Below are positions 43,566 through 52,289 of a DNA stretch of 64,000 nucleotides, one piece after another (position 1 is the first letter of the stretch; each line of letters begins with the position of its first letter). Below the pieces are notes generated by a model. It did no database searches. It had not been told where the DNA came from and was given only the letters and a program-made list of their open reading frames with translations. The position numbers and the translations under genes were made by a program. Origin of the DNA: Deltaproteobacteria bacterium (GTDB lineage Bacteria; Myxococcota_A; UBA9160; UBA6930); NCBI GenBank assembly GCA_016875395.1, contig VGRF01000001.1:1-64000 (forward strand), read 5' to 3'.

Positions 43566-43619
43566 CGTTTCGGCCGGGCCGATTTGTCGCACGGTCGTTT
43601 CGGCCCGGCCGAAACGTCG
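43564..43619. repeat. REP-like palindromic element, copy 2
   Basis: GACGTTTCGGCCGGGCCGA (43564-43582) and TCGGCCCGGCCGAAACGTC (43600-43618) are exact 19-bp inverted repeats. The core is shared with 33363-33414. It occupies the whole spacer between the EthD and phosphotransferase genes. Confidence 0.7.
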
Positions 43620-43633
43620 CAGGGGCGAGCGCG

Positions 43634-45028
43634 ATGGACGCCGCCGCATTCCAGCGATTCACTGCTTGGGCCGAGCACGCGCTCGGCGGCAAGGTCGTGC
43701 GCGCGGAGCGGCAGGGCGAGCGGCGCTCGGGCGGGCGGCCGGCGTGGTTTCTCGACGTCGCGCGCGGCGGCGAGGTGCTCGCTTGTTATGCGCGCATGGA
43801 CCGCGGCGCGGAGCAGCTGATCTCGCGCGAGTTCACGCTCGAGCGCGAGCATCGCGTGCTGCGCGCGCTCGGCGAGGCGGGCGCGCGCGTGCCGCGCGTG
43901 TACGGCTTCTGCCGCGATCCCGCGGGCATCTTGATGGAGCGCGTGCGCGGCGACTTCGACTACACGCAGCTCGCGCCCGGGTCCGCGCGCGACGCGCTCG
44001 ACGACGACTTCCTGCGCGAGCTCGTGCGCGTCCACCAGCTCGACCCCGCGCGCTTCGTCGCCGCGGGCATCGAGTCGCCGGCGAGCGCCGAGCAGACCGC
44101 GCTGCACGATCTCGCGCTGTGGGAGCGCGCCTACCGCCGCGCCCTCGTGCGCCCGGTACCCGTCGTCGAGTTCGCGACGCGCTGGCTGCGACGAAATCTT
44201 CCCGCGCCGCCGCAGCGACTCTCGCTCGTGCAGGGCGACACGGGGCCAGGGCAGTTCCTGTTCGACATGGCCCCCGCGGACAGCGCTCGCGGCTTGCCGC
44301 GCGCCACCGCGATCATCGACTGGGAGTTCGCGCACCTCGGCGACCCGGTGCTCGACCTCGCGCAGATCCGCACGCGCGACTTCTACAACCCCGGCATCGA
44401 CCTCGCGCGCTGGCTCGTACGCTACGAGCAGTTATCAGGCTCGCGCGTCGATCGTCGCAAGCTCGCCTACTACACCGTGAAGTCGATGGCGATCACGCCG
44501 CTCGCGCTCGCGGGAATGGTGCAGCACATGCACCCGCGCACCGATCACGCCGAGTGGTTCGCGCAAGACGTGTGTTACAAGCGCGCCACCGCCGAAGCGC
44601 TGTGCGAAGCGATCGGCGCCCCGGCCACGCCACCCGAGCTTCCTGCCGAAGCTGTTACGGAGCGCAGCGCGATCTTCGACGTGCTCGAGGAGAATTTGCG
44701 CGACGAGCACAAGCCCGCCGCGCCCGATGACTACGCGCGCTATCGCCTCGATCTCGCGCGCCGCCTCGCGAGACACCTGCGCAACGCCGACGCGTTCGGC
44801 GCCGCGCTCGAAGCGGAAGAGCTGCAGGAGATCGCACGGCTCACGGGCGCGAAGTCGCGCACGCTCGCGGAGGGCGACGCCGCGCTCACCGCACTGATCG
44901 CCGCGAACGAAGGCGCGCGCGACTACGAGATCGCGGCGTATCTCTACCGCCGTGCCGTGCGCGACGAGGCGCTCTGGCGCGGCGCGCTAGGGGCGGGCGA
45001 GAAGGCGGTCTACCAGCGCCTCCGTTGA
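43634..45028 (+). CDS. APH-type phosphotransferase family protein
   Basis: 464 residues from ATG 43634. Aminoglycoside phosphotransferase/choline kinase fold: Brenner motif LVQGDTGPGQFLFD (HGD replaced by QGD), metal-binding IIDWEFAHLGDPVLDLA (DFG-like WE). The His of the usual HGDxxxxN is Gln and the Asn is replaced, as is common in this subgroup that lies near acyl-CoA and P450 genes. Substrate unknown; a small hydrophobic alcohol is plausible. It has a long C-terminal helical domain. A strong hairpin follows (45033-45067). Confidence 0.83.
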   Translation: MDAAAFQRFTAWAEHALGGKVVRAERQGERRSGGRPAWFLDVARGGEVLACYARMDRGAEQLISREFTLEREHRVLRALGEAGARVPRVYGFCRDPAGILMERVRGDFDYTQLAPGSARDALDDDFLRELVRVHQLDPARFVAAGIESPASAEQTALHDLALWERAYRRALVRPVPVVEFATRWLRRNLPAPPQRLSLVQGDTGPGQFLFDMAPADSARGLPRATAIIDWEFAHLGDPVLDLAQIRTRDFYNPGIDLARWLVRYEQLSGSRVDRRKLAYYTVKSMAITPLALAGMVQHMHPRTDHAEWFAQDVCYKRATAEALCEAIGAPATPPELPAEAVTERSAIFDVLEENLRDEHKPAAPDDYARYRLDLARRLARHLRNADAFGAALEAEELQEIARLTGAKSRTLAEGDAALTALIAANEGARDYEIAAYLYRRAVRDEALWRGALGAGEKAVYQRLR

Positions 45029-45032
45029 AGCA

Positions 45033-45067
45033 GAAGAGGCGAGGGGCTTGCGCCGCCTCGCCTCTTC
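45033..45067. terminator. Bidirectional hairpin terminator
   Basis: GAAGAGGCGAGG and CCTCGCCTCTTC form a perfect 12-bp stem with an 11-base loop, 4 bp after the phosphotransferase stop and 18 bp before the P450 stop on the other strand. CTTCGTT follows on the plus strand. A typical shared terminator of convergent genes. Confidence 0.82.
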
Positions 45068-45084
45068 GTTCGCCCCGCGCGCGC

Positions 45085-46356
45085 TCAGGCTCGCGGCGCG
45101 TCCTTCAGCTCCCAGCGCACGTACGCGCGCTTCACGCCGCCGACGAAGCTCGAGTTGATGCGCTCCACCGTGCGCGCGCGCTCGATCGAGACGAGGCGTT
45201 CGCGCAGCTGCGCGAACAGCGCGCGCAGCTCGAGCCGCGCGAGGTGCGCGCCGAGGCAGACGTGCTCGCCGCGCCCGAAGCCGATGTGGTTGTTGGGGTT
45301 TCGCGTGATGTCGAACTCGAACGGGCGCTCGAAGATCTCCTCGTCGCGGTTGCCCGAGGCGTAGAAGAGGCACACCGACTCGCCCTGCTTGATCGTGCGG
45401 CCGCGCACTTCGAGGTCGCGGGTCGCGGTGCGCGTGAACTGATTCACGGGCGTCACCCAGCGCACCGTCTCCTCGATCATCCCCTCGACGAGATCCGCGC
45501 GCTTCTGCAGCAGCGCGCACTGCGCCGGGTTGTCGATCAGCGCCTGCACGCCGCCGGTCATCGCGTTGCGCGTCGTCTCGTTGCCGGCGACGACGAGCAA
45601 GAAGTAATACGAGAGCAACTCGAAGACGGGCAGCGGCTCGCCGTTGATCTTGGCCTGCGCGACGACGGAGATGATGTCGTCCTGCGGGTTCTTGCGGCGC
45701 TCCTCCGACAGCGCGTGGAAGTACTTGAACAGCTCCATGCGCGCCTGATCGGCGGTCTCGCGCGTCGTGCGGCCCTGCTGAAACTCGGGCTCCTCGGGCG
45801 CGATCGTCTCGTTCGTCCACTTGAACAGCAGCGGCCAGTCCCGCTCCGGCACGCCGAGCATCAGCCCGATCACCGCGATCGTGATGGGCGCGGAGACCTC
45901 CATCACGAAGTCGAAGTCGCCGGTCTTGGCCTGCGCCTTGTCGAGAATCTGCTTCGTGATCAGGTGAACCTTCGGCTCCCACACCTTCACCGTGCGCGGC
46001 GTGAACCACTTCGACGAGAGCTGCCGATACTGCGCGTGCTCGGGCGGATCCATGTTCAGCAGATGCCGCGCTTGCAGCTCGCCCTCGACCGGCTCGAAGT
46101 TCTCGTCGAACACGGCGAGCCGCGGCTGGATGATGAAGTCCGCCGGGTTCTTCCCGATGTCGACGATGTCCGCGTGCTTCGTGATCGCCCAGAACGGCTT
46201 GAAGCGTTCGCTGCCCGCGTAGAAGCGAACCGGGTCGTTGTTACGGAGCCACGTCCACGCCTCGTGCGGGTAGCCGTGATCGCGATAGGTCTCGGGACCG
46301 ACGATGTCCTCGATTCCGGGCGCGCTGGTGAAGGTGAGCTGCGTGGCAGCGGCCAT
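45085..46356 (-). CDS. Cytochrome P450
   Basis: 423 residues from ATG 46356. Soluble bacterial P450: I-helix AGNETTRN (257-264), ExxR in EETVRW (about 295-299), and heme loop FGRGEHVCLGAHLAR with Cys367. The sequence RHLLNMDPPEHAQYRQL and the AGNETTR helix resemble the CYP124/125/142 group acting on sterol side chains and branched lipids, but this is only a family impression. Divergent from a phosphotransferase gene across a TetR-type palindrome. A TTGTTACGG word lies on the opposite strand at 46238. Confidence 0.93.
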   Translation of the reverse strand: MAAATQLTFTSAPGIEDIVGPETYRDHGYPHEAWTWLRNNDPVRFYAGSERFKPFWAITKHADIVDIGKNPADFIIQPRLAVFDENFEPVEGELQARHLLNMDPPEHAQYRQLSSKWFTPRTVKVWEPKVHLITKQILDKAQAKTGDFDFVMEVSAPITIAVIGLMLGVPERDWPLLFKWTNETIAPEEPEFQQGRTTRETADQARMELFKYFHALSEERRKNPQDDIISVVAQAKINGEPLPVFELLSYYFLLVVAGNETTRNAMTGGVQALIDNPAQCALLQKRADLVEGMIEETVRWVTPVNQFTRTATRDLEVRGRTIKQGESVCLFYASGNRDEEIFERPFEFDITRNPNNHIGFGRGEHVCLGAHLARLELRALFAQLRERLVSIERARTVERINSSFVGGVKRAYVRWELKDAPRA

Positions 46357-46396
46357 GGCGTCTCCATCCGGTAGTGGGCGGTGTCGCACGCTAGCT

Positions 46397-46418
46397 CACC
46401 CGACCGATCGGTCGAGTG
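46397..46418. promoter_or_regulatory. Candidate TetR-family operator
   Basis: CGACCGATCGGTCG (46401-46414) is a perfect 14-bp palindrome, extended by CAC/GTG on the outside. GACCGATCGGTC is a typical TetR/AcrR-type half-site pair. It lies 45 bp upstream of the P450 ATG and 102 bp upstream of the divergent phosphotransferase ATG, where it could control both. No tetR gene is in the window. Confidence 0.6.
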
Positions 46419-46519
46419 GCAACCGCAGCATTCTCGGGGCTTTTTGATCGGCCACGCCCGAGGCGTGCTGAGGAATTCCTCAGGGCCTGCGCCAAGCTCG
46501 GCGCCGCACGGAGGCCTCG

Positions 46520-47890
46520 ATGACGGACCCGACTCAGCTCGCGACACAGCTCGGTGTCGGCCCCGAGTGGGCGCGCGCGTTCGCGGAGGTGGAGCGGCTC
46601 GTCGGCGGGCGCATCGTGCGCGCCGAGAAGCAGCCGCGCTGGCGGCCCGCGTTCTTCCTCGACGTCGAGGTCGCGGGCGAGACGCGCGCGGTCTACCTGC
46701 GCGGCGATCGCGGCGAGCTGCAGCACGGCGTGTACGGGCTCGATCACGAGTACCGCGTGCTGTGCGCGCTCGAAGCCGAAGGCGTCCCGGTGCCGCACGT
46801 CTACGGCTTCGTCGAGGAGCCGCTCGCGATCGTGATGGCGCGCGCGCCGGGCCGCGTGAACCTCGCCACCGCGAAGGACGAGAGCGAGCGCCGTGCGGTG
46901 CTCGATCACTGGATCGCGATCCTCGCCGCGATGCATCGCCTGCCGCTGGCGCGCTTCGAGTCATTAGGGCTCGAGCGCCCGAAGAGCGCGGAGCAGCTCG
47001 GCCTCGGCGATTTCCCGCGCTGGGAGAAGTCGTGGCGCGAGCGGAAGAACCGACCCGATCCGCGCATCGAGTGGGTGATCGCGTGGCTGCACCGCAACGT
47101 GCCGAAGCACCGCACGCGGCCGGCGATGATCCAGGGCGACGCGGGCCAGTTCCTGTTCGAGCACGGCCGCGTGACCGCGATGATCGATCTCGAGCTCGCC
47201 TACATCGGCGATCCGCTCGCCGACCTCGCTGGCATGCTGAACCGCGACCTCTCCGAGCCGATGGGCGACCTGAACCGCGCCTTCCACCGCTACGCGGACC
47301 TCATGGGTGAGCCGCTCGACGTGAAGACCGTCTGGTATCACACGGCGCGCTTCGGCATCTGCACGCCGATCGCGTGTGCGCCGCTGCTCGCCGCGCCGCC
47401 CGCGCAGTTCAACCACCCCGTCTATCTCGGCTGGGACATCGTGTACGGGCGCATCGCGCTCGAAGCGATCGCGCGCTTCAGCGGGATCGCGCTGCGCGAG
47501 CCCGAGCTGCCGGAGCCCGCGCCCTCGCGCCATGCGCCCGGCTTCGAGCAGCTGCTCGCGACGCTCGCGGCGCTCCCGCGCGGCTACGAGGCCGACACCG
47601 CGTACCGCATCGCGCAGTGGGCGCGCGAGCTCGACGCGCGCGGCGCCGCGATCGAGCGCGACGACGCAGAGGAGGTGGCGCGCCTGACAGGCGCGCGGGT
47701 GTCGCCCGGGCTCGATGCCGACCGCGCGCTCGAAGCGTTCGTGACCAGCGCGGGCGCCGAGCGCGACGAGGAGATCCTGCAGCTGCTCTACCGCCGCACC
47801 AAGCGCCAGCAAGCGCTGATGCAGCCCGCGTTGCGCGAGCTCGAGCATGCGCGCCTGCACGAGATTCGCGAGGAGGCATCGTGGCGATAA
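46520..47890 (+). CDS. APH-type phosphotransferase family protein
   Basis: 456 residues from ATG 46520. Paralogue of the gene at 43634: MIQGDAGQFLFEHG for the catalytic loop, MIDLELAYIGDPLADLAGM for the metal site, plus the same helical C-terminal region. The catalytic Asp in QGDA is present. It shares the putative TetR operator region with the divergent P450, so the two are likely co-regulated. Its last 10 bases overlap the start of the SEFIR-type gene, a sign that something was inserted at its 3' end. Confidence 0.83.
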   Translation: MTDPTQLATQLGVGPEWARAFAEVERLVGGRIVRAEKQPRWRPAFFLDVEVAGETRAVYLRGDRGELQHGVYGLDHEYRVLCALEAEGVPVPHVYGFVEEPLAIVMARAPGRVNLATAKDESERRAVLDHWIAILAAMHRLPLARFESLGLERPKSAEQLGLGDFPRWEKSWRERKNRPDPRIEWVIAWLHRNVPKHRTRPAMIQGDAGQFLFEHGRVTAMIDLELAYIGDPLADLAGMLNRDLSEPMGDLNRAFHRYADLMGEPLDVKTVWYHTARFGICTPIACAPLLAAPPAQFNHPVYLGWDIVYGRIALEAIARFSGIALREPELPEPAPSRHAPGFEQLLATLAALPRGYEADTAYRIAQWARELDARGAAIERDDAEEVARLTGARVSPGLDADRALEAFVTSAGAERDEEILQLLYRRTKRQQALMQPALRELEHARLHEIREEASWR

Positions 47891-49359
47891 GGGCCTTCAT
47901 CTCGTACTCGCACGATTCCCCGGGCCACAAGCAATGGGTGGCCAAGCTCGCCACGGATCTCCGGATGAACGGAGTCGAGACGACGCTCGATCAGTGGGAT
48001 CTCCGCCCGGGAGACGATGTCGCTCGATTCATGGAGGAAGGTCTACGTGACGCTGAGCGAGTCGTCGTCGTCTGCTCCCGCGAGTACGTCGATCGAGCTA
48101 ACGCGGGCAAGGGCGGCGTGGGATACGAGAAGGCGATCGTCTCCGCAGAGATCGTCCGAGATTTGGGCACCCGGAAGTTCATTCCGATCGTGCGCGGTGC
48201 CTCCAATCCTCCTGTGCCCACCTTCCTCGGCTATCGCTTCTACCTCGACTTCGAAGACGACCAGAAGTACCAGAGTGCATTCGAAGCGTTGCTTCGAGAG
48301 ATCCTTGGGGTGCCAGATCCCGGGAAACCGCCGCTGGGAAGGAACCCGTTTGGAGCGGACGGACGTGGCTCGATCACATTCTCTTCAGTGGCCATCCAAC
48401 CCGTCGGGTTGACTTCGGTCGTGCCCGATATCGCGCCTGTCGTTCCCACTCAGAAGGGCATGGTCGAGGTGCGGCGGCAGGCGCGCGAACTCATCGCCGA
48501 GTCGGCTCACTTGATCCGATTAGACGAGTTCTCGACGCGAGTCCTCGAGGCGACCGCCAAGAGCATCAGGGAGTCTCAACTTGCGGATTTCTCCATCCAA
48601 CCGACTGCGCAGGTGTTCGCCGACCGAATCGCAATTGGAAACGACGCGACTGATCAGGCGTGCGCGCTGTTCGCCGAAGGTCTCCAGTGGGCGAACGAAG
48701 GACAGCTGACAGTGCTGTCTGCCGCCTTCTCTCGGCTGGGCACGTTCAGTCAGCCCACCGGGACGTTCTATCCCGCTTGGGTCGGGGTCGCTCGGTATCC
48801 GGCGCTCAGAATCGCCTACGCGGGAGGAATCCCCGCTGTCGCAAGGAAGTCGTTCCGAGCGCTAAAGGCATTGTGGATCGACGCGACCGGGCGAACCGAA
48901 CGTAGAACCGAAGCACTTTCTATGGTTACGGCCCTCCACGAGGAGTCTCCCTTTCACCAGGAAGTCTGGAGGTGGTTGCCTGGAAAGGAGCGGCACCACA
49001 CACCTGTGTCCGCGTATCTGCAAGAGAACTTGGCTCCACTCTTGATGGACTGCTTCCGCGACGAAGAGGCTTACAGCGAAGCGTTCGATGAGTTCGAACT
49101 CCTGCAAGCCATGGTCTATGCGGACGTCGATGCAAGAGGCGACCAGTTCGGATTTTGGGCTCCGCTGGGTGCATTCCTTTGGAGGCGGCGGCGACCCGAT
49201 GCGCTCGCCCGTGCAAAGGCACTGATTGAGAGCGAGAGAGAGCGATGGGAACCGCTTCGCGGGGGCCTCTTCGGAGGGATGCCGGACCGGGCACTCGTAG
49301 CGTTGCAAAAGGTTGAAGACCTCACAGGAAGGATCCGCGGCGCTAAGGGCATCTGGTAG
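47881..49359 (+). CDS. SEFIR/TIR-type domain protein with unknown C-terminal region
   Basis: 492 residues from GTG 47881. Residues 1-130 match a SEFIR/TIR-like fold: AFISYSHDSPGHKQWVAKL, then GVETTLDQWDLRPGDDVARFM and VVVVCSREYVDRA, with GTRKFIPIVRG. The remainder (150-492) is not recognised; it is helical with Trp-rich segments and no transmembrane helix. SEFIR/TIR proteins in bacteria often act in immunity, the TIR-like part making or consuming NAD-derived signals. The gene is clearly less GC-rich than its neighbours and uses codons such as GAT, TCG and CGA more evenly, so it looks horizontally acquired. It has no obvious partner gene. Overlaps the previous gene by 10 bp. Confidence 0.78.
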   Translation: MAIRAFISYSHDSPGHKQWVAKLATDLRMNGVETTLDQWDLRPGDDVARFMEEGLRDAERVVVVCSREYVDRANAGKGGVGYEKAIVSAEIVRDLGTRKFIPIVRGASNPPVPTFLGYRFYLDFEDDQKYQSAFEALLREILGVPDPGKPPLGRNPFGADGRGSITFSSVAIQPVGLTSVVPDIAPVVPTQKGMVEVRRQARELIAESAHLIRLDEFSTRVLEATAKSIRESQLADFSIQPTAQVFADRIAIGNDATDQACALFAEGLQWANEGQLTVLSAAFSRLGTFSQPTGTFYPAWVGVARYPALRIAYAGGIPAVARKSFRALKALWIDATGRTERRTEALSMVTALHEESPFHQEVWRWLPGKERHHTPVSAYLQENLAPLLMDCFRDEEAYSEAFDEFELLQAMVYADVDARGDQFGFWAPLGAFLWRRRRPDALARAKALIESERERWEPLRGGLFGGMPDRALVALQKVEDLTGRIRGAKGIW

Positions 49360-49367
49360 CGCCGACC

Positions 49368-51167
49368 CTACGGCGTGTACCAGATCGCGCTCGTGTAGGC
49401 GCGCTCCTGCAGCACCGCGGGCGGGTCCGCGGGATGGCCGAGCTTCAGCGCGAGTGCGTCGTAGAGCGTGTGGCGTGGCGTCGGGATCTGGAGCGCGCGC
49501 ACGTAGTAGAAGGCGCGCTGCGCGGGATCGAAGTCGGGGTCGCGCCACACGACAGCGAGCTGCGCGGCGCCGATCGTGTTCGCGAACTTGCCGGTCGCGA
49601 CATCGACCGAGCTGCCCACCGCCGGGAGCTTCCCGTCCGCGCCGGGCTTGCGGTCGCCCGACCACGCGATGTCGTAGACGCGCTCGCGCGCTTTGCCGTC
49701 CGCTCCGAGCCAGCCCTTCACGATCTGCACGCGATCGAGGTTGGCGCCGACGGGATCCTTCGCCACGTGTACGAGGAACGCGGGCGCCCGGCCGCGCGGC
49801 GCGCTCGTCAGGTCGCCGCCCATCGGCACGCCCTTCGCGTAGCCGACGCTCGCGACGTCCTTCGCGCGCGCATCGCTCGGCTTGAACCCGAAGCCGCCGA
49901 AGAAGCGCACCGCGATGCGCGGGCCAGTGGTCGCGTACACCTCCTTGCGGCGGAACGCGGCGAAGATCGCGTCGCGCGTGTTCGCCGCGGCCCACACGCC
50001 GGCGAGGCCCGAAGCGCTCATCCGCGAATAGGGCACGCTGCCGTTCTCGACGAACTTGCTCTCGGGGATCGAGTCGCGCGCGGTCTTGCCGTGGAAGTTG
50101 TCCTCGTCGGGCGACGACGCGCTCGTGTGCGCGTCGGTCGAGCCGATCACGCCGAACTTGTAGGGGTTGATGCCCGCGCGCGACTCGATCTCGAGGCCCC
50201 GCAACAACGCGGTGCGCGCGTAGGAGCCGGCCTTCGGCGGCGGCGCCGGAGGCAGCGCGCCATCCGGCTGTGCCTTCAGCAAGTAGTCGAAGATCTCGAA
50301 GCCGGCGAGCTCGTCGCTCGGCGAGAGCTCCGCGCGCGTCTCCGAGTCGCCCTTGATCTGCGTCACCTCGACGATCGGTTCCCAGCGCGCGCGCGTGCGC
50401 GCGTAGTCGGCGCTGATCGGGCGGCCTGCGCTGTCGACTTCGTCGAACATCATCCCGTCCGACAGGTTCGAGTTGTGCGGGATCGAGATGAAGTCGTTGC
50501 CCGCCGCCGCTTGCTGCTCGAACCAGCGCCAAAGGCCTTCGGGCTGATCGCTGTCGAAGTTGCTGAACGGGAGGAACTTCTGCGCCGCCGCCGCGCTCGC
50601 GGGCGTGAACACGACGCGATGCAGATTCCGGCCATCGGGCATCGAGGTCCACTCCCAGCCGACGAAGCTCGTGAACTTGCCGGGCTGGTTGTGGCTCTCC
50701 GTGATCGCCGTGCTCTCTTCCCAGATCGAGCGCGAGATGTCGCCGCCGAAGTCCGCGATCGGGACGTTGTCGTTCACCGCGCGCATGAACTCCTGGAACA
50801 CGCTCGTGATGTCGCCCGCACTCATGCGCTCGAGCCAGCGCTTCCCGGTATCCGTGGCGGCGAGCGCCGGGTCGCCGCCGAACAGCTTGTACGGAACGCC
50901 CAACATCTCGGCGTGATCGGAGACGACGAGGAAGTCGAGCGGGCGATCCAGCTGGATGCGCGCCTTGTGATAGGGGTGGACCATCGGCAGGCCCTTCGCG
51001 AAGCGGTAGGCATCGTCGGGGTTCGCGGTGCGGTTGCCGAAGACGTACGCGTCGGGAGAGAACGACGTGTGGAGGTGAGTGTCTCCCCATAACAGCTGCG
51101 TCTGCTGCGCCGAGCCAGCAGCGGCGAACGCGAGCACGGCGAGCGAGAGCGCGATGCGCTGAAGCAT
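49368..51167 (-). CDS. DUF3604 family secreted protein
   Basis: 599 residues from ATG 51167 with GGGAGG upstream. Signal peptide ending AAGSAQQ, then LLWGDTHLHTSFSPDAYVFG with a PHP-like HLHT metal site, FLVVSDHAEMLGVP, and FGVIGSTDAHTSA. DUF3604 proteins are PHP-related and of unknown role; the metal residues suggest a hydrolase or phosphatase-like activity in the periplasm. Forms an operon with the HupE-like and PPIase genes, an arrangement I recall in many environmental genomes. Confidence 0.9.
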   Translation of the reverse strand: MLQRIALSLAVLAFAAAGSAQQTQLLWGDTHLHTSFSPDAYVFGNRTANPDDAYRFAKGLPMVHPYHKARIQLDRPLDFLVVSDHAEMLGVPYKLFGGDPALAATDTGKRWLERMSAGDITSVFQEFMRAVNDNVPIADFGGDISRSIWEESTAITESHNQPGKFTSFVGWEWTSMPDGRNLHRVVFTPASAAAAQKFLPFSNFDSDQPEGLWRWFEQQAAAGNDFISIPHNSNLSDGMMFDEVDSAGRPISADYARTRARWEPIVEVTQIKGDSETRAELSPSDELAGFEIFDYLLKAQPDGALPPAPPPKAGSYARTALLRGLEIESRAGINPYKFGVIGSTDAHTSASSPDEDNFHGKTARDSIPESKFVENGSVPYSRMSASGLAGVWAAANTRDAIFAAFRRKEVYATTGPRIAVRFFGGFGFKPSDARAKDVASVGYAKGVPMGGDLTSAPRGRAPAFLVHVAKDPVGANLDRVQIVKGWLGADGKARERVYDIAWSGDRKPGADGKLPAVGSSVDVATGKFANTIGAAQLAVVWRDPDFDPAQRAFYYVRALQIPTPRHTLYDALALKLGHPADPPAVLQERAYTSAIWYTP

Positions 51168-51200
51168 GGTGAGCCTCCCGGCCGCGCACACTATTCGCGA

Positions 51201-52289
51201 TCAGCGCGCTGCGAAAGACGCGACGCGCTCCACCGTCCAGTACGCGGCGAGGCAGCCCACGCCGAAGGCGGCGGCGCGTTCGGCGCGTGGCAACAGCGCC
51301 GCGAGCTCAGCCCGCTCGCGCCACGCGCGCCGCGCGAGCGCTGCGAGCGCGAACGCAGCCGCCACGAACGCGAGCTGCCCGAGCTCGACCCCGGCGTTGA
51401 AGGCGAGCAGCGCCGTGGGAATCTCGGTCTGCGGAAGACCGATCTCGCGCAGCGCGCCCGCGAAGCCGAAGCCGTGCAGCAGCCCGAAGCTGCTCGACAC
51501 GGCGACAGGCGCGCGCCGCGTCAACGATGCGCGCGGCGCGCGCGCGAGCTCGCTCGCGACGAACACGACCGAGAGCGCGATCACGGTCTCCACCGGCGCG
51601 CTCGGGAGGCGCACCACGTCGAGCGCCGACGCCGCGAGCGTGACCGAGTGCGCGAGCGTGAAGCCCGTGACGGTGACGACGACGCGACGCGGCGTACGTG
51701 CCAATAACAACAGACACGCGAGGAACAGCAGGTGGTCCACGCCATCCGCGATGTGCCGCGCGCCGAGCGCCATGTACTGCGCCGCGACGCCCCGCTTCGT
51801 CGCGAGCGCGGGCGGGGTCCAGCGCGACTCCTCGGGCGAGAGCAGCGCGGTGTGCACCTCGCCGTTCGCGCGCGTGAAGCGAATCAGCGTCTGGATCGAC
51901 GGATTCGCGAGCGGGTAGCGCACCGCGAGTTCCGGGCTCGCACTTGTACAGCGAAAGCGCGCTGCGCGCAGGATCGCGTCGCCCGCGTGCTGCTCGGTGC
52001 GATCGCCGACGAGCATGCAGCCGCTGAGCTCGACGTCCGGCAGATCGAAGCGCGGCACGCTCGCCGGAATGCGCCACTGCGCCGCCAGCTCGCCGCGCGC
52101 GCTCTCGCGCACCTCGACATAGAGCGGGCGGGCTTCGTGTGCGCGCGCCGCAGACGCGAGGGCGAGCAGCGCGAGCGCGAACAGGAGCGCGCACCTGGGA
52201 CGTAAGTGCACCACGAGCCGGCGCGGACGATGTGCACGTACGTCCCAGGTGCGCGCTTGGGTGCACGTGCGTCCCAGGTGCGCGCTCAT
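51201..52289 (-). CDS. HupE/UreJ-like membrane protein
   Basis: 362 residues if started at ATG 52289, which overlaps the PPIase stop as ATGA; GTG 52214 would give 337 residues beginning just before the signal sequence LLFALALLALASAARAHEARPL. The C-terminal half has HIADGVDHLLFLACLLLLA, TGFTLAHSVTLAAS and further helices of the HupE/UreJ type, a family linked to nickel or to metal-dependent export. The long soluble N-terminal region is periplasmic. The first 35 codons are made of the 25-bp repeat described separately, which makes the upstream start suspicious. Confidence 0.8.
   Translation of the reverse strand: MSAHLGRTCTQARTWDVRAHRPRRLVVHLRPRCALLFALALLALASAARAHEARPLYVEVRESARGELAAQWRIPASVPRFDLPDVELSGCMLVGDRTEQHAGDAILRAARFRCTSASPELAVRYPLANPSIQTLIRFTRANGEVHTALLSPEESRWTPPALATKRGVAAQYMALGARHIADGVDHLLFLACLLLLARTPRRVVVTVTGFTLAHSVTLAASALDVVRLPSAPVETVIALSVVFVASELARAPRASLTRRAPVAVSSSFGLLHGFGFAGALREIGLPQTEIPTALLAFNAGVELGQLAFVAAAFALAALARRAWRERAELAALLPRAERAAAFGVGCLAAYWTVERVASFAAR
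52187..52285. repeat. Three copies of a 25-bp element at the HupE start
   Basis: GTGCACGTRCGTCCCAGGTG followed by CGCGC occurs at 52232-52256 and 52261-52285, and inverted at 52187-52211 (one or two mismatches). Two lie head to tail, the third faces them. They cover the 5' end of the HupE-like gene. Confidence 0.75.
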
